Positions 33,791 through 42,419 of a DNA stretch of 64,000 bases are shown piece after piece. The stretch spans positions 1 to 64,000 of the forward strand of contig JAXLWU010000006.1 of assembly GCA_046328335.1 (NCBI GenBank). Direction: 5' to 3'. A model generated the notes under the pieces. The model had not been told where the DNA came from. It ran no database searches and was given only the letters and a program-made list of their open reading frames with translations. Made by a program: the position numbers and the translations under genes. Each line of letters starts with the position of its first letter. Position 1 is the stretch's first letter. The DNA is from JACCXM01 sp046328335. GTDB lineage: Bacteria; Chloroflexota; Chloroflexia; Thermomicrobiales; UBA6265.

Positions 33791-35059
33791 TTAGCACCTG
33801 CTTCGAGCACCAACGCCGATCACGATTCCCATCGACAGGAACGACGTGAGCAACGATGTTCCACCATACGAGACGAACGGGAATGTCAGTCCAGTCAACG
33901 GAAGAACGCGCAAAGTTCCCCCCGCAATCAGAATCGCTTGCATCGCGAACAATGCCGTGATGCTGAGAACCACGAACGACTGCAAACCGCCTGACACGCG
34001 CAGCGCCGCAATGACGCAGCGACAGACTATCAGCGCGGCGAGCGCGAGTACAGCCATCGCTCCCGCAACACCCAAGACCGTTCCGATCGCGGTGAGAGCG
34101 AAATCGGTATGGACTTCGGGGACATTCGACAGGTTTCGCGCATTGGCTTCGCCGACGATGCCTCCCGCTGACAGCGCAAATTCTGACTGGACGAATTGAA
34201 ACCCCACAGCGGATGGATCGCGCCACGGATCGAGCCATCCCACAAGCCGGTCCTGCACGCGAGAGACAGTGTGAAACGCTCCCACTGCAGCCGCGGCGAA
34301 CCCCGCGCTCACCAGCAACATCAGCGTGGGATGTCCGCCGACCGCGAAAACAGCGGTGGCAGCCCCTAGGGCCAACAGGGCCGCCATGCCCAGATCGTTC
34401 TGCAGGACAAGGACGGCGACGGCCGCAAGAAGGGCAACGCCAAGCGGCAGCAGATACGGCGCTGGTGGCAGATCGACTGGTCCCACGCGCCAGGGAACGC
34501 GGAGCAGGTTACGACGTTCGTAGAGGAAAACGGCGACAAAGAGCGCCAACAAGACGCGTCCGATTTCCGCTGGCTGGAAGCGGACTGGCCCAACGGCAAG
34601 CCACAATCGCGCGCCGTTCACCGTCTCGCCCGCCACCATGGTTGCTGCCGTCAGCAGCAACGCCAGGGTGAGCAACGAGTAGGGGTAGGCGCGGAGCACC
34701 TCAAGATGCCTCGCTAGCAGCGCGCCGACGACGAGCACCAGGAACCCGCAGGTTACGAAAATCGCCTGTCGGTTCGCGACCTCGGCGAAGAATGGGCCAG
34801 AATCATCCGCGGTCGCTGCCAGTGAAAGCAGCGTCGTCAGACCAATCGCGGCAAGCGCGGCGATCGCGCTCAGCAGAACGCGGTCGAAATCGGGCAGAAA
34901 TCGGGTCAGCAGGACAACTGCCACGACTTGGGCGCCAATCATGGCGACGACGGGCACCGGGTCAATCCGCCCGGTGACCGACACTGGCGACGCCAATGCC
35001 AAACCCAGCCCACAAAGCTGAATCAACGCGGGGAACAGCGAGAGGCCCACGTTTCGCAT
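33791..35059 (-). CDS. SEDS-family protein (FtsW/RodA/SpoVE)
   Basis: The 422-residue polytopic membrane protein has ten or more hydrophobic segments and the SEDS hallmarks: GARLWLAVGPVRFQPAEIGRVLLALFVAVFLYER, LVLQNDLGMAALLALGA, and GLTFPFVSYGGTSLLTSFLSMGIVIGV at the end. SEDS proteins polymerise glycan strands together with a class B PBP. No PBP gene is adjacent, so FtsW and RodA cannot be told apart from context. It lies 16 bases after mtnP. Confidence 0.93.
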   Translation of the reverse strand: MRNVGLSLFPALIQLCGLGLALASPVSVTGRIDPVPVVAMIGAQVVAVVLLTRFLPDFDRVLLSAIAALAAIGLTTLLSLAATADDSGPFFAEVANRQAIFVTCGFLVLVVGALLARHLEVLRAYPYSLLTLALLLTAATMVAGETVNGARLWLAVGPVRFQPAEIGRVLLALFVAVFLYERRNLLRVPWRVGPVDLPPAPYLLPLGVALLAAVAVLVLQNDLGMAALLALGAATAVFAVGGHPTLMLLVSAGFAAAAVGAFHTVSRVQDRLVGWLDPWRDPSAVGFQFVQSEFALSAGGIVGEANARNLSNVPEVHTDFALTAIGTVLGVAGAMAVLALAALIVCRCVIAALRVSGGLQSFVVLSITALFAMQAILIAGGTLRVLPLTGLTFPFVSYGGTSLLTSFLSMGIVIGVGARSRC

Positions 35060-35075
35060 CAGCGATACAAGGATT

Positions 35076-35936
35076 TCATGCGCGAGTCCGAGTCCAACCA
35101 GCCAGTAGCATCACGCGATCCTTTGTTGCTTCGGAAATCACGTCTGGTTTGGTCACGATGGCATGATCCAGCGCGCGCGAGCATGTGCAATCCCGCACCG
35201 GCAATCCTTCCTGACAGAACTGGCGCAGAATCGCCGCCGCGGCGCGAGTGTTGGCTTCGAGATTGGACATCACCACTTCGACACTGACATCCGCTTCCGA
35301 TTCGTGCCAGACATCGTAATCGGTGATCAGAGCGATCGTGGCGTAGCAGAGTTCCGCCTCCCTCGCCAGACGGGCCTCGGGCATCGCGGTCATCCCGATG
35401 ACCGTTGCCCCCCATGTCCGATAGAGATTGGATTCGGCGCGAGTCGAAAACTGGGGACCTTCAATACAGACGTAGATCCCACCATCACGAGCGACCTGGC
35501 CGGCCCTTTCCGCAGCGCCAGCGACCGATTGCCGCATGAGCCGGCAGAATGGGTCCGCGATGCCGACGTGAGCAACCACGCCCTGATCGAAAAACGAGCG
35601 GGGCCGTTGCACAGTCCGGTCGATGATCTGATCCGGCAACACGATCGAGCGAGGGGGCAAATCCTCGCGGAGGCTCCCCACAGCGCTCAAACTCAAGACA
35701 TGGGTTGCACCGAGTTGCTTCAGGGCATGGATGTTGGCTCGATAGGGCAGATCGGTCGGAGAGTAGACGTGGCCAAGACCGTGCCGCGGAATAAAGAAGA
35801 CCTCGGTTGTTCCCATGTGGCCGTGCCTGACCGGAGCGCTCGGCCGGCCAAACGGTGTGTCGATATCGATCGATTCGGCGTTTTGCAGGTGCTCCAGTCC
35901 ATAGACGCCACTGCCGCCGATAACGCCTAACGCCAT
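35076..35936 (-). CDS. mtnP: S-methyl-5'-thioadenosine phosphorylase
   Basis: The enzyme splits methylthioadenosine to adenine and methylthioribose-1-phosphate in methionine salvage. The 286-residue protein (ATG 35936, GGAGG five bases upstream) has GVIGGSGVYGLEHL, FFIPRHGLGHVYSPTDLPYRANIHALK, YVCIEGPQFSTRAESNLYRTWGATVIGMTAMPEARLAREAELCYATIALITDYD and VMSNLEANT. The segments match MTAP rather than plain PNP. The further open frame upstream contains the ribosome site and is not coding. Confidence 0.95.
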   Translation of the reverse strand: MALGVIGGSGVYGLEHLQNAESIDIDTPFGRPSAPVRHGHMGTTEVFFIPRHGLGHVYSPTDLPYRANIHALKQLGATHVLSLSAVGSLREDLPPRSIVLPDQIIDRTVQRPRSFFDQGVVAHVGIADPFCRLMRQSVAGAAERAGQVARDGGIYVCIEGPQFSTRAESNLYRTWGATVIGMTAMPEARLAREAELCYATIALITDYDVWHESEADVSVEVVMSNLEANTRAAAAILRQFCQEGLPVRDCTCSRALDHAIVTKPDVISEATKDRVMLLAGWTRTRA

Positions 35937-36014
35937 TCGACCCTCCAATTACACGTAGCCCGCAGACCGCCGGTCACCAAGTCATCTCCGCCCTTTCGTT
36001 CCCCGACCGGTCAA

Positions 36015-36023
36015 TGGTATACT
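36015..36023 (+). promoter_or_regulatory. Extended -10 promoter for rpsO
   Basis: TGG-TATACT (36015-36023) lies about 74 bases before the rpsO ATG. A weak TTCGTT stands 17 bases upstream. The transcribed leader has a small hairpin GCTC-GCAT-GAGC that could be part of S15 self-control. Confidence 0.6.
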
Positions 36024-36096
36024 CCGCGAGGTGTGTGCTCGCATGAGCGCGGTCTTGTTGTGTGCAATTTCTGATGTATGAGAGGAACCGGCCCTG

Positions 36097-36366
36097 ATGG
36101 CGCTTGAACGTGAGCAGAAGGATTCCATTATCTCCCAGTTTCAGACCCACCCCGGTGACACCGGTTCCCCCGAGGTTCAGATCGCCCTCCTCACCGAGCG
36201 GATTACCGGATTGACTGATCACCTGCGCACCCACAAGCACGATCACCATTCCCGACGCGGTCTGTTGCAAATGGTTGGTCAGCGCCGCCGAATGCTGGCA
36301 TACCTGGCGAAGACCGATGTCGAGCGTTACCGTGCCACCATCGGCCGGTTGGGACTGCGTCGATAA
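36097..36366 (+). CDS. rpsO: 30S ribosomal protein S15
   Basis: S15 binds the 16S rRNA central domain early in 30S assembly. The 89-residue protein is full length and typical: FQTHPGDTGSPEVQIALLTERITGLTDHLRTHKHDHHSRRGLLQMVGQRRRMLAYLAKTD, ending GRLGLR. GAGAGGAACC lies upstream of the ATG. rpsO-pnp is the usual bacterial order; a strong terminator stands between them here. Confidence 0.98.
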   Translation: MALEREQKDSIISQFQTHPGDTGSPEVQIALLTERITGLTDHLRTHKHDHHSRRGLLQMVGQRRRMLAYLAKTDVERYRATIGRLGLRR

Positions 36367-36425
36367 ATCGTCATTGCAATTCTCATCGCGGGCGCACCAC
36401 GCGCCGTTCGTTGATCGCTGTGTCT

Positions 36426-36465
36426 ATCATGGCCCGGGGCACCTTGCCCCGGGCCATGATTTGTC
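36426..36465 (+). terminator. Terminator after rpsO
   Basis: A perfect 15-bp stem (ATCATGGCCCGGGGC, 36426-36440, with its complement at 36446-36460) has loop ACCTT and is followed by TTGTCC. The T-run is short, so some read-through to pnp is likely. Confidence 0.75.
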
Positions 36466-36600
36466 CTGAGGCGCCAGTAAGGGCGACTTCCCACAGCCAG
36501 GAGGTGACGACAAACAACTAGCAATGACCGAACCGGCACGTCAGGACGGGGCCGCGTGGGGCATTGGAGCCTGCCCAACACCATCGGTGGTCAGACTCCA

Positions 36601-36641
36601 GTTCCTCATGGTGGAACCTTCAATTCGCTCCTTATAGCGAA
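36601..36641 (+). other. pnp leader with two small hairpins
   Basis: The 230 bases between the rpsO terminator and pnp contain GTTCC/GGAAC (36601-36617) and TTCGCT-CCTTAT-AGCGAA (36624-36641). pnp mRNAs in many bacteria carry leader stem-loops used for self-control; whether these do is not known. No other feature is seen in this gap. Confidence 0.35.
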
Positions 36642-36691
36642 CCTGACATCCTCCTCACATCGAACTCATGGTCAGACAGAAAGGACGCGGC

Positions 36692-39049
36692 ATGGCAGAT
36701 TCCAATCGACCCGTCGTACATCAGGTCCAGATGGACCTTTCGGGTCGCACGCTTTCTCTTCAGACCGGGCTGATCGCCCAGCAAGCGGACGGAGCGGTGG
36801 TCGTCCAATACGGCGAAACGACTGTTCTTTCCACCGTTGTTGGTGAACGCGAGCCCAGCGAAAACGTCGGGTTCTTTCCGCTCACAGTCGATTACGAAGA
36901 GCGGATGTATGCCGCGGGCAAGATTCCGGGTGGCTTCATCAAACGAGAGGGGCGCCCGACCGAGGCCGCGATCCTGGCGGCTCGCCTGACCGACCGTCCG
37001 ATTCGGCCCTTGTTCCCCAAGGGCTACAAGGCCGAAGTCCAAATCATCAGCACCGTAATGTCCGCGGATCAGGAGAACGATCCGGACATCCTGTCGATCA
37101 TCGGCGCCTCGGCGGCGCTTACCCTTTCTCAGATCCCCTTCGAGGGTCCCGTCGGCGCGGTCCGTGTCGGTCTCATCGACGGTGAGATCGTCATCAACCC
37201 GACCATATCTCGCCTCGGCGACAGCGCCCTCGATATGGTTGTCGCCGGAACCGCGGACGCGATCATGATGGTCGAAGGCGAAGCGGACCAGGTCGACGAG
37301 GAAACGCTCGTCACCGGAATCGAACGCGCGCACGAAGAAATCCGACGCATCGTCGAACTCCAACTCGAACTGCAACGCCAGGCTGGCAATGAGAAATGGC
37401 CGTACGAGGAGCCCACGCGCGACCAGGACGTCGAGCGGCGCGTACGCGATTTTGTCGGTGATCGACTCCGTAACGCGATCAACAATCCCGACAAGGTTCT
37501 TCGGCTTGAGGGCACGTCCAATCTCCGCGAAGAACTGCTCGCGCACATGGCCGCGCCCGGCGACGACGATACCGTGCCTCACGTCTCCAAAGACGTGATG
37601 GACACCTTCGAGGCCCTCCTCAAGGGGGAGGTTCGAGGCGAGATTCTCAACGAGGGCGTGCGCCCCGATGGCCGGCGGCCGGACGAGATTCGACCCATCT
37701 GGATCGAAGTTGGTTATCTGCCCCGCACTCATGGCTCCGCGATCTTCACCCGCGGTCAGACCCAGGTGATTACCGTGGTCACCCTTGGCTCGACCGCCGA
37801 AGAGCAACGGCTCGATTCCATCAGCCCGGAAGGGAACAAGCGGTACATCCACCACTACAACTTTCCGCCGTTCAGCGTCGGCGAGGTCCGGCGGTTGCGC
37901 GGCCCGGGTCGTCGTGACATCGGCCACGGAGCGCTGGCGGAGCGCGCGCTGATCGCGGTCATCCCGGACGTGAACGCGTTCCCCTACACCATGCGGCTCG
38001 TCTCCGAGGTCGTCAGCTCCAACGGCTCGACGTCCATGGCCAGCGTCTGTGGCAGCACCCTCGCCTTGATGGATGCGGGTGTGCCCATCTCTGCTCCCGT
38101 GGCCGGTATTGCGATGGGGCTCGTGACCGATGCGGAGTCTGGTCGCTATACGATCCTCAGCGATATCCAGGGCATGGAAGACGCGCTGGGGGATATGGAC
38201 TTCAAGGTGGCAGGGACCACGGCAGGCGTGACCGCCATCCAGATGGACATCAAAGTCCGCGGTATCACGCCGGAAATCATGCGCAACGCCCTGGCGCAGG
38301 CGCGGGATGGGCGCCTCTTCATTCTCGGTGAGATGGACAAGGCGATCTCCGCCCCACGCGGAGAATTGTCTCGCTTCGCGCCACGCGTGATTCGGCTCAA
38401 GATCAACCCGGAGAAGATCGGGGCGGTCATCGGTCCCGGCGGCAAGATGATCCGCTCCATTCAGGAGGAGACCGGGACGAAGATCGACATCGAGGACGAC
38501 GGCACCGTATCGGTCGCCTCGGCGGAATCGGCCGGAGCGGACGCCGCGATTCAACGGATCCTGGGGTTGACGCAGGAACTGCGAATCGAGCGCGGGGACA
38601 TCTACACCGGCAAGGTCGTCAGCATCATGCCGTATGGCGCGTTCGTCGAGATACTTCCCGGCAAAGACGGACTCGTCCACATTTCGGAGTTGTCCGAGGA
38701 TCCGGCGATTCGCGTCGCTCGCGTCGAAGACATCGTGAACATTGGCGATGAAATCACGGTAATGGTGACCGAGGTCGCACCGAATGGGAAGGTTTCGCTC
38801 TCTCGGCGCGCCGCGCTAACCGGGGAACTCCCCGAACCGAAAACCGAACGGCCACCGCGCCGCGACGGTGACCGTGGTGGCGACCGCGGTCCCCGTCGCG
38901 ACGACCGCGGCTTCCGCGGCGAACCGGCCGGGCGCGCTGATTCCGGACCGCGGCCGCGGCCGCAGGGGGGCGATGATTTCGCGGGACGGCCGCGCGACAG
39001 CCGCCGCCAGCCGATGGGTTCACGCGGCGAGGGCCGACCGGACGAGTAG
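36692..39049 (+). CDS. pnp: Polyribonucleotide nucleotidyltransferase (PNPase)
   Basis: PNPase degrades RNA 3' to 5' using phosphate. From ATG 36692 (AAGGA upstream) it is 785 residues: two RNase PH domains (the first with GETTVLSTVV and MYAAGKIPGGFIKREGRPTE; the second with RTHGSAIFTRGQTQ and GPGRRDIGHGALAERAL), a KH domain (IGAVIGPGGKMIRSIQEETG) and an S1 domain (GDIYTGKVVSIMPYGAFVEILPGKDGLVHISELS). The C-terminal 75 residues are Arg/Asp/Gly rich and disordered, as in many high-GC species. Confidence 0.98.
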   Translation: MADSNRPVVHQVQMDLSGRTLSLQTGLIAQQADGAVVVQYGETTVLSTVVGEREPSENVGFFPLTVDYEERMYAAGKIPGGFIKREGRPTEAAILAARLTDRPIRPLFPKGYKAEVQIISTVMSADQENDPDILSIIGASAALTLSQIPFEGPVGAVRVGLIDGEIVINPTISRLGDSALDMVVAGTADAIMMVEGEADQVDEETLVTGIERAHEEIRRIVELQLELQRQAGNEKWPYEEPTRDQDVERRVRDFVGDRLRNAINNPDKVLRLEGTSNLREELLAHMAAPGDDDTVPHVSKDVMDTFEALLKGEVRGEILNEGVRPDGRRPDEIRPIWIEVGYLPRTHGSAIFTRGQTQVITVVTLGSTAEEQRLDSISPEGNKRYIHHYNFPPFSVGEVRRLRGPGRRDIGHGALAERALIAVIPDVNAFPYTMRLVSEVVSSNGSTSMASVCGSTLALMDAGVPISAPVAGIAMGLVTDAESGRYTILSDIQGMEDALGDMDFKVAGTTAGVTAIQMDIKVRGITPEIMRNALAQARDGRLFILGEMDKAISAPRGELSRFAPRVIRLKINPEKIGAVIGPGGKMIRSIQEETGTKIDIEDDGTVSVASAESAGADAAIQRILGLTQELRIERGDIYTGKVVSIMPYGAFVEILPGKDGLVHISELSEDPAIRVARVEDIVNIGDEITVMVTEVAPNGKVSLSRRAALTGELPEPKTERPPRRDGDRGGDRGPRRDDRGFRGEPAGRADSGPRPRPQGGDDFAGRPRDSRRQPMGSRGEGRPDE

Positions 39050-39084
39050 ACTGGAATCAGACATCAGGCCCAGGAGCCCGCGCC

Positions 39085-39939
39085 ATGACCGACCTCGCCG
39101 CCATCGAAGCAAAGGAGCAGCACCTCCTCTCACTGCTTGGTGAGATGGGTTCTGTGCTCGTCTCCTTCTCCGGAGGCGTGGACAGCAGTTACCTGCTGAA
39201 GATCGCGGTCGACGCGCTGGGCTCTCGGGCCACCGCCGCCACCGGCCTGTCGCAGACATATGCCGCTGAGGAAATGGCCGAGGCTCGAGACATCGCGGCT
39301 GAAATTGGCGCCGAGCATATCCACGTCGAAACTGCCGAGTTGACCGATCCACGCTACGCCGACAACACTCACCAGCGTTGCTTCTTCTGCAAGACCGAGC
39401 TCTATTCGCGGTTGGTGGATGTCGCGCGGGAACGTGGGATCGCCGTGGTCGTCGATGGCTCGAACGCGGACGATCTGGACGATTTTCGCCCCGGATTGCG
39501 AGCCGCCCGCCAACTCGGGGTTCGCAGCCCCTTGCAGGAAATAGGGCTTCACAAGAGCGAAATCCGGGCACTTTCCGCCAAACACGGCCTCAAGACATGG
39601 GACAAACCTGCTGTCGCGTGCCTCTCGTCGCGATTCGAGTACGGTGACCCCATTACCGTGGAGAAACTCCGCAAAGTCGCCGCGGCGGAGAGTGCGATGC
39701 GCGCTCTCGGCTTTCGCGGGTTCCGCGTTCGACACCACGACGACATTGCCCGGCTGGAATTGCCTCCGGAGCAGTTCCCGGAGGCATTAGAACGTGCGGG
39801 CGATCTGGTTTCCGCGGTGCGCGGCGCCGGGTATCGTCACGTGACGCTCGATCTCGCGGGCTATCGCAGCGGCAGCATGAACGAGGTGCTCGATGCGCGT
39901 CTCAAGCAGGTCCGATTACGGCGTGCGAGCGCTGTTTGA
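39085..39939 (+). CDS. larE: ATP-dependent sacrificial sulfur transferase LarE
   Basis: LarE donates its own cysteine sulfur to make the nickel-pincer cofactor of lactate racemase-type enzymes. The 284-residue protein has the PP-loop SGGVDS at 29-34, the family segment QRCFFCKTELY, VVDGSNADDLDDFRPGLRAARQLGVRSPL, and ACLSSRF with the sacrificial-type cysteine. larA, larB and larC are not in the window. rrf2 overlaps its 3' end by 47 bases. Confidence 0.93.
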   Translation: MTDLAAIEAKEQHLLSLLGEMGSVLVSFSGGVDSSYLLKIAVDALGSRATAATGLSQTYAAEEMAEARDIAAEIGAEHIHVETAELTDPRYADNTHQRCFFCKTELYSRLVDVARERGIAVVVDGSNADDLDDFRPGLRAARQLGVRSPLQEIGLHKSEIRALSAKHGLKTWDKPAVACLSSRFEYGDPITVEKLRKVAAAESAMRALGFRGFRVRHHDDIARLELPPEQFPEALERAGDLVSAVRGAGYRHVTLDLAGYRSGSMNEVLDARLKQVRLRRASAV

Positions 39940-40318
39940 GCTGGCGCTGCGGGCGGGCCAGGGACCGACGCACAGCCGTGATATCGCCGAGCGCCAGGAC
40001 ATTCCCGAAGCCTATCTTCACCAGGTTTTGGGTGCACTCGGCCGGTCTGGGCTCATTCGCAGCACCCGCGGTCCGGCCGGCGGCCATGAACTGACGCGGG
40101 CGCCTGGAGAGATTTCTCTTTTTGATGTGCTCAGCGCACTTGACGGGGTCGAAAAGCGCCCGCATCCCCACCCCGATCACATCGAAGCGGCCGACGTGGT
40201 CCACGAGGTCTGGCACGAACTTCAGGAGCAATCGGAAAAATACCTGCGCTCGATCACCCTGGAAACACTCGTTGAGCGAGATGCAGCCCGCCGGCCGGTC
40301 GCCAATTACACAATCTGA
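39893..40318 (+). CDS. Rrf2-family transcription regulator without cysteines
   Basis: The 141-residue protein has the Rrf2 winged helix: MRVSSRSDYGVRALFELALR, SRDIAERQDIPEAYLHQVLGALGRSGLIRSTRGPAGGHELTRAPGEISLFDVLSALDG. Fe-S sensing members (IscR, NsrR, RsrR) hold the cluster with Cys in the loop after this point. Here there is no Cys at all; the loop reads RPHPHPDHIEAADVVHEVWH, rich in His. It may bind a metal or no cofactor. GAGGTG precedes the ATG inside larE. Confidence 0.92.
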   Translation: MRVSSRSDYGVRALFELALRAGQGPTHSRDIAERQDIPEAYLHQVLGALGRSGLIRSTRGPAGGHELTRAPGEISLFDVLSALDGVEKRPHPHPDHIEAADVVHEVWHELQEQSEKYLRSITLETLVERDAARRPVANYTI

Positions 40319-40347
40319 CGCGCGGTCCATGACTTGATGGAGCAAAC

Positions 40348-40378
40348 ACCATCGCCTGCCGAGTCGGCAGGCGATGGT
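40348..40378 (+). terminator. Hairpin after rrf2
   Basis: ACCATCGCCTGCC and GGCAGGCGATGGT form a perfect 13-bp stem with loop GAGTC, 30 bases after the rrf2 stop. The following bases (CATTC) are not T-rich. It may also help the tRNA-Asn transcript on the other strand to end. Confidence 0.6.
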
Positions 40379-40400
40379 CATTCAGAACGTTCTCCTGGTC

Positions 40401-40475
40401 TGGCTCCCCGACCAGGATTCGAACCTGGAACCTACCGGTTAACAGCCGGCCGCTCTACCGTTGAGCTATCGGGGA
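40401..40475 (-). tRNA. tRNA-Asn (GTT)
   Basis: Read on the minus strand the acceptor is TCCCCGA with TCGGGGA, the D arm GCTC/GAGC, the anticodon loop CTGTTAA (GTT), and the T arm CCAGG TTCGAAT CCTGG. The discriminator is G and CCA is encoded (40403 to 40401). Confidence 0.96.
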
Positions 40476-40490
40476 TCGATTGCGACGCGG

Positions 40491-40499
40491 ATTCTACCA
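40491..40499 (-). promoter_or_regulatory. Extended -10 promoter of tRNA-Asn
   Basis: On the minus strand TGG-TAGAAT (TAGAAT at 40496 to 40491) stands 16 bases before the tRNA. A perfect palindrome GATTTGC-GTG-GCAAATC (40503-40519) lies just upstream, overlapping the stop of the zinc-ribbon gene. Confidence 0.6.
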
Positions 40500-40517
40500 C
40501 ACGATTTGCGTGGCAAA

Positions 40518-41369
40518 TCACCTGCTTGGGGTGTCAGTGCGATTGGTCGGCAGTTGGTCGTCACCAGGCAGGGGATCGGCCCAGAAGCCTTCGCGCCGAG
40601 GTTCTGACGTGGGCAGCGGCTGAGTCACACTTGCTGGACCGATACCTTCTGGAGACGCACCGTTAGCGGACCCACTTGCTGGCGACCGCTGGCCCCGCTC
40701 TCGCAACCGGGACAATTCAGCGAAGGGTGAAATTCGGCGCGATTCCGTTGTGGTGGTCGGTCCCGCCGCGACTGCAGGTCGCGTGCCGCTGGCCAGCAGG
40801 GCGTCACTGAGCGCGTCGAGTTCTTCCTCTTCGATGCCGACACGTTGCGCCGCTGCGGCGATTGCCCTCCGCCGCCGCTGCAATCGCGCGTCATCCAGGA
40901 CATGCACGGACGCCGAACCAATCTGCGATTCGATCGCCGTGCGGTCGACGGCGTTTGCACAGTACGGGCATACGTCCCAGCGCAGATCGATCAATTTGTC
41001 GCAGCTCGGGCACGGTCCACGCAGCCGCGTATGACACTGTGGGCAGAGGACGAAATCCGGATCGACGGTCCGCTGACAACCCGGGCAAAGCGGCAGATCG
41101 TCAAGGTCCTGCAGGAGATATTCTTCCTCCAGGGCCCGCTGAAAGGCTTGATCGAGGGTCTCCTTCGGGCGCAAGATCAGATAGAGCAGCAGACCAGGAA
41201 GGAAGAAGAGAACGGGGAGAAGCGTTGAAAACACCTGGGTAAAGACGCTGCGGCTGCGCGATTCGATGTCCCGAAATGTCCAGGCGACAATCGCAAACCA
41301 GATCGCTACGAGATAGGCGATACCGATTGCGAGGAGGAATTGCGCGCCGCGTGCGGCGGTTTCGATCAC
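40518..41369 (-). CDS. Membrane protein with double zinc ribbon
   Basis: The 283-residue protein has two N-terminal membrane segments (about 8-31 and 46-66). Then come four CxxC pairs that form a double zinc ribbon (LCPGCQRTVDPDFVLCPQCHTRLRGPCPSCDKLIDLRWDVCPYC, about 93-137). The C-terminal 140 residues are Arg/Ala/Pro rich with low complexity. No enzyme motif is seen. It is the last gene of the GNAT, AAA/R3H, tmk, darA run. Confidence 0.75.
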   Translation of the reverse strand: MIETAARGAQFLLAIGIAYLVAIWFAIVAWTFRDIESRSRSVFTQVFSTLLPVLFFLPGLLLYLILRPKETLDQAFQRALEEEYLLQDLDDLPLCPGCQRTVDPDFVLCPQCHTRLRGPCPSCDKLIDLRWDVCPYCANAVDRTAIESQIGSASVHVLDDARLQRRRRAIAAAAQRVGIEEEELDALSDALLASGTRPAVAAGPTTTTESRRISPFAELSRLRERGQRSPASGSANGASPEGIGPASVTQPLPTSEPRREGFWADPLPGDDQLPTNRTDTPSR

Positions 41370-41414
41370 GTGTTGGTCCCTCTTGAACGCGACAAGCAGC
41401 GCCAGAATGCTCGG

Positions 41415-41750
41415 CTAAGCGTAACCGATTCGCTCGAACCGGCGAACTGGAAGTACGTACACACTTGCACCGCCAGCAAGTCGTTCAGCCGGAACGGGAA
41501 GCCAGAACGCGGCTCGCTCCCCCACCACACGTAACGGTTCAGTCTGACGCAGTTGCGATCGTGACCAGGAATAAATCACACGAACGACTTCGCCGACCCC
41601 TTCGTCGGCGACGCCGATCGCTAGGGCGGTGATCGCCGACCGAGACGCGGCATCCCCATGAATCTGTGTCGCGGCGACACCGAGCGCGGTCAACTCGCGC
41701 AGGAGCGGATCGAGGTCGGCAGATTGCATGACGGCGAGAACGAGCCTCAC
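41415..41750 (-). CDS. DarA/PstA-like protein (PII-type cyclic-di-AMP receptor family)
   Basis: From GTG 41750 the product is 111 residues, the normal length of DarA (DUF970). It matches along the whole chain: RLVLAVMQSADLDPLLREL at the start, ALAIGVADEGVGEVVRVI in the middle, and WLPVPAERLAGGASVYVLPVRRFERI at the end. DarA binds c-di-AMP with a TTGGFLxxGNTT loop. Here that loop (30-41) reads IHGDAASRSAIT, so ligand binding may be lost or changed. It lies directly after tmk, a common neighbour of this family. Confidence 0.8.
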   Translation of the reverse strand: MRLVLAVMQSADLDPLLRELTALGVAATQIHGDAASRSAITALAIGVADEGVGEVVRVIYSWSRSQLRQTEPLRVVGERAAFWLPVPAERLAGGASVYVLPVRRFERIGYA

Positions 41751-41767
41751 TGGTGTGCCAAATTCTC

Positions 41768-42415
41768 CTATTCCGAGACTCGTGACCGCTCGTTGGGCAG
41801 GTCGAACGATACGACCGCGCGGTGAACCTCTTGCCACACTTCAGCCGGGGACTTCGATGCGTCGATGATCCTCCACCGATCCGGATCTCGGACGGTGAGT
41901 TGAAGATACGCTTCGCGCACCCGTTCGTAGAAGTCTACGACTTCGCTGTCCAACCGATTGATCTCTCCACTTGAACGGCGACGCTGCAACGATGCCTCTA
42001 CCGGAAGGTCGAGGAGCAATTTCAGATCAGGTTCGAGGTCTCCGATTGCGAGACTTTGCGCGGCCCTTAAGTCCTCGAGATCCAGCCCACGGCCTCCCCA
42101 CTGGTAGGCCAGAGAGGAATCGGCGAATCGATCACAGACCACATCGGCGCCGCGCTCCAATGCGGGCTTGATGGTCTCTCCCACATGCTGTGCTCGCGCC
42201 GCGGCAAACAGGAGCGCTTCGGTGGCTGGCAGCAGTGGATGATCGGCGGTATCGAGCAGAAGTGTCCGGACCTGCTCACCCAGCCATGTGCCACCAGGTT
42301 CTCTGGTTTCGACAACGTCCCGCCCCAGCTCCCGCAGTTCATCGGCGAGCCGCCGCGCAACCGATGTCTTTCCTGAGCCGTCCAACCCTTCCAGCACGAA
42401 AAATCGACCCTGCAT
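41768..42415 (-). CDS. tmk: Thymidylate kinase
   Basis: Tmk makes dTDP from dTMP. From ATG 42415 the protein is 215 residues. It has the P-loop LEGLDGSGKTS, TREPGGTWLGEQVR, the DR-x-x-x-S motif CDRFADSSLAYQWGGRGL, and a LID region QRRRSSGEINRLD. It starts four bases after the AAA/R3H stop; the longer frame upstream lies inside that gene. Confidence 0.96.
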   Translation of the reverse strand: MQGRFFVLEGLDGSGKTSVARRLADELRELGRDVVETREPGGTWLGEQVRTLLLDTADHPLLPATEALLFAAARAQHVGETIKPALERGADVVCDRFADSSLAYQWGGRGLDLEDLRAAQSLAIGDLEPDLKLLLDLPVEASLQRRRSSGEINRLDSEVVDFYERVREAYLQLTVRDPDRWRIIDASKSPAEVWQEVHRAVVSFDLPNERSRVSE

Positions 42416-42419
42416 CGAC

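Noticed and set aside
36524..36637. 37-codon ORF between rpsO and pnp
   Set aside because: No well-spaced ribosome site and no conserved pattern; it overlaps leader hairpins, so I treat the stretch as untranslated.
36632..38680. 682-codon open frame antisense to pnp
   Set aside because: It is the mirror of the pnp codon pattern in GC-rich DNA; the Asp/Arg/His-rich translation matches no fold, and pnp is certain.
40384..40393. AGAACGTTCT palindrome near tRNA-Asn
   Set aside because: It has the GAAC and GTTC halves but no four-base spacer, so it does not fit the SOS box.
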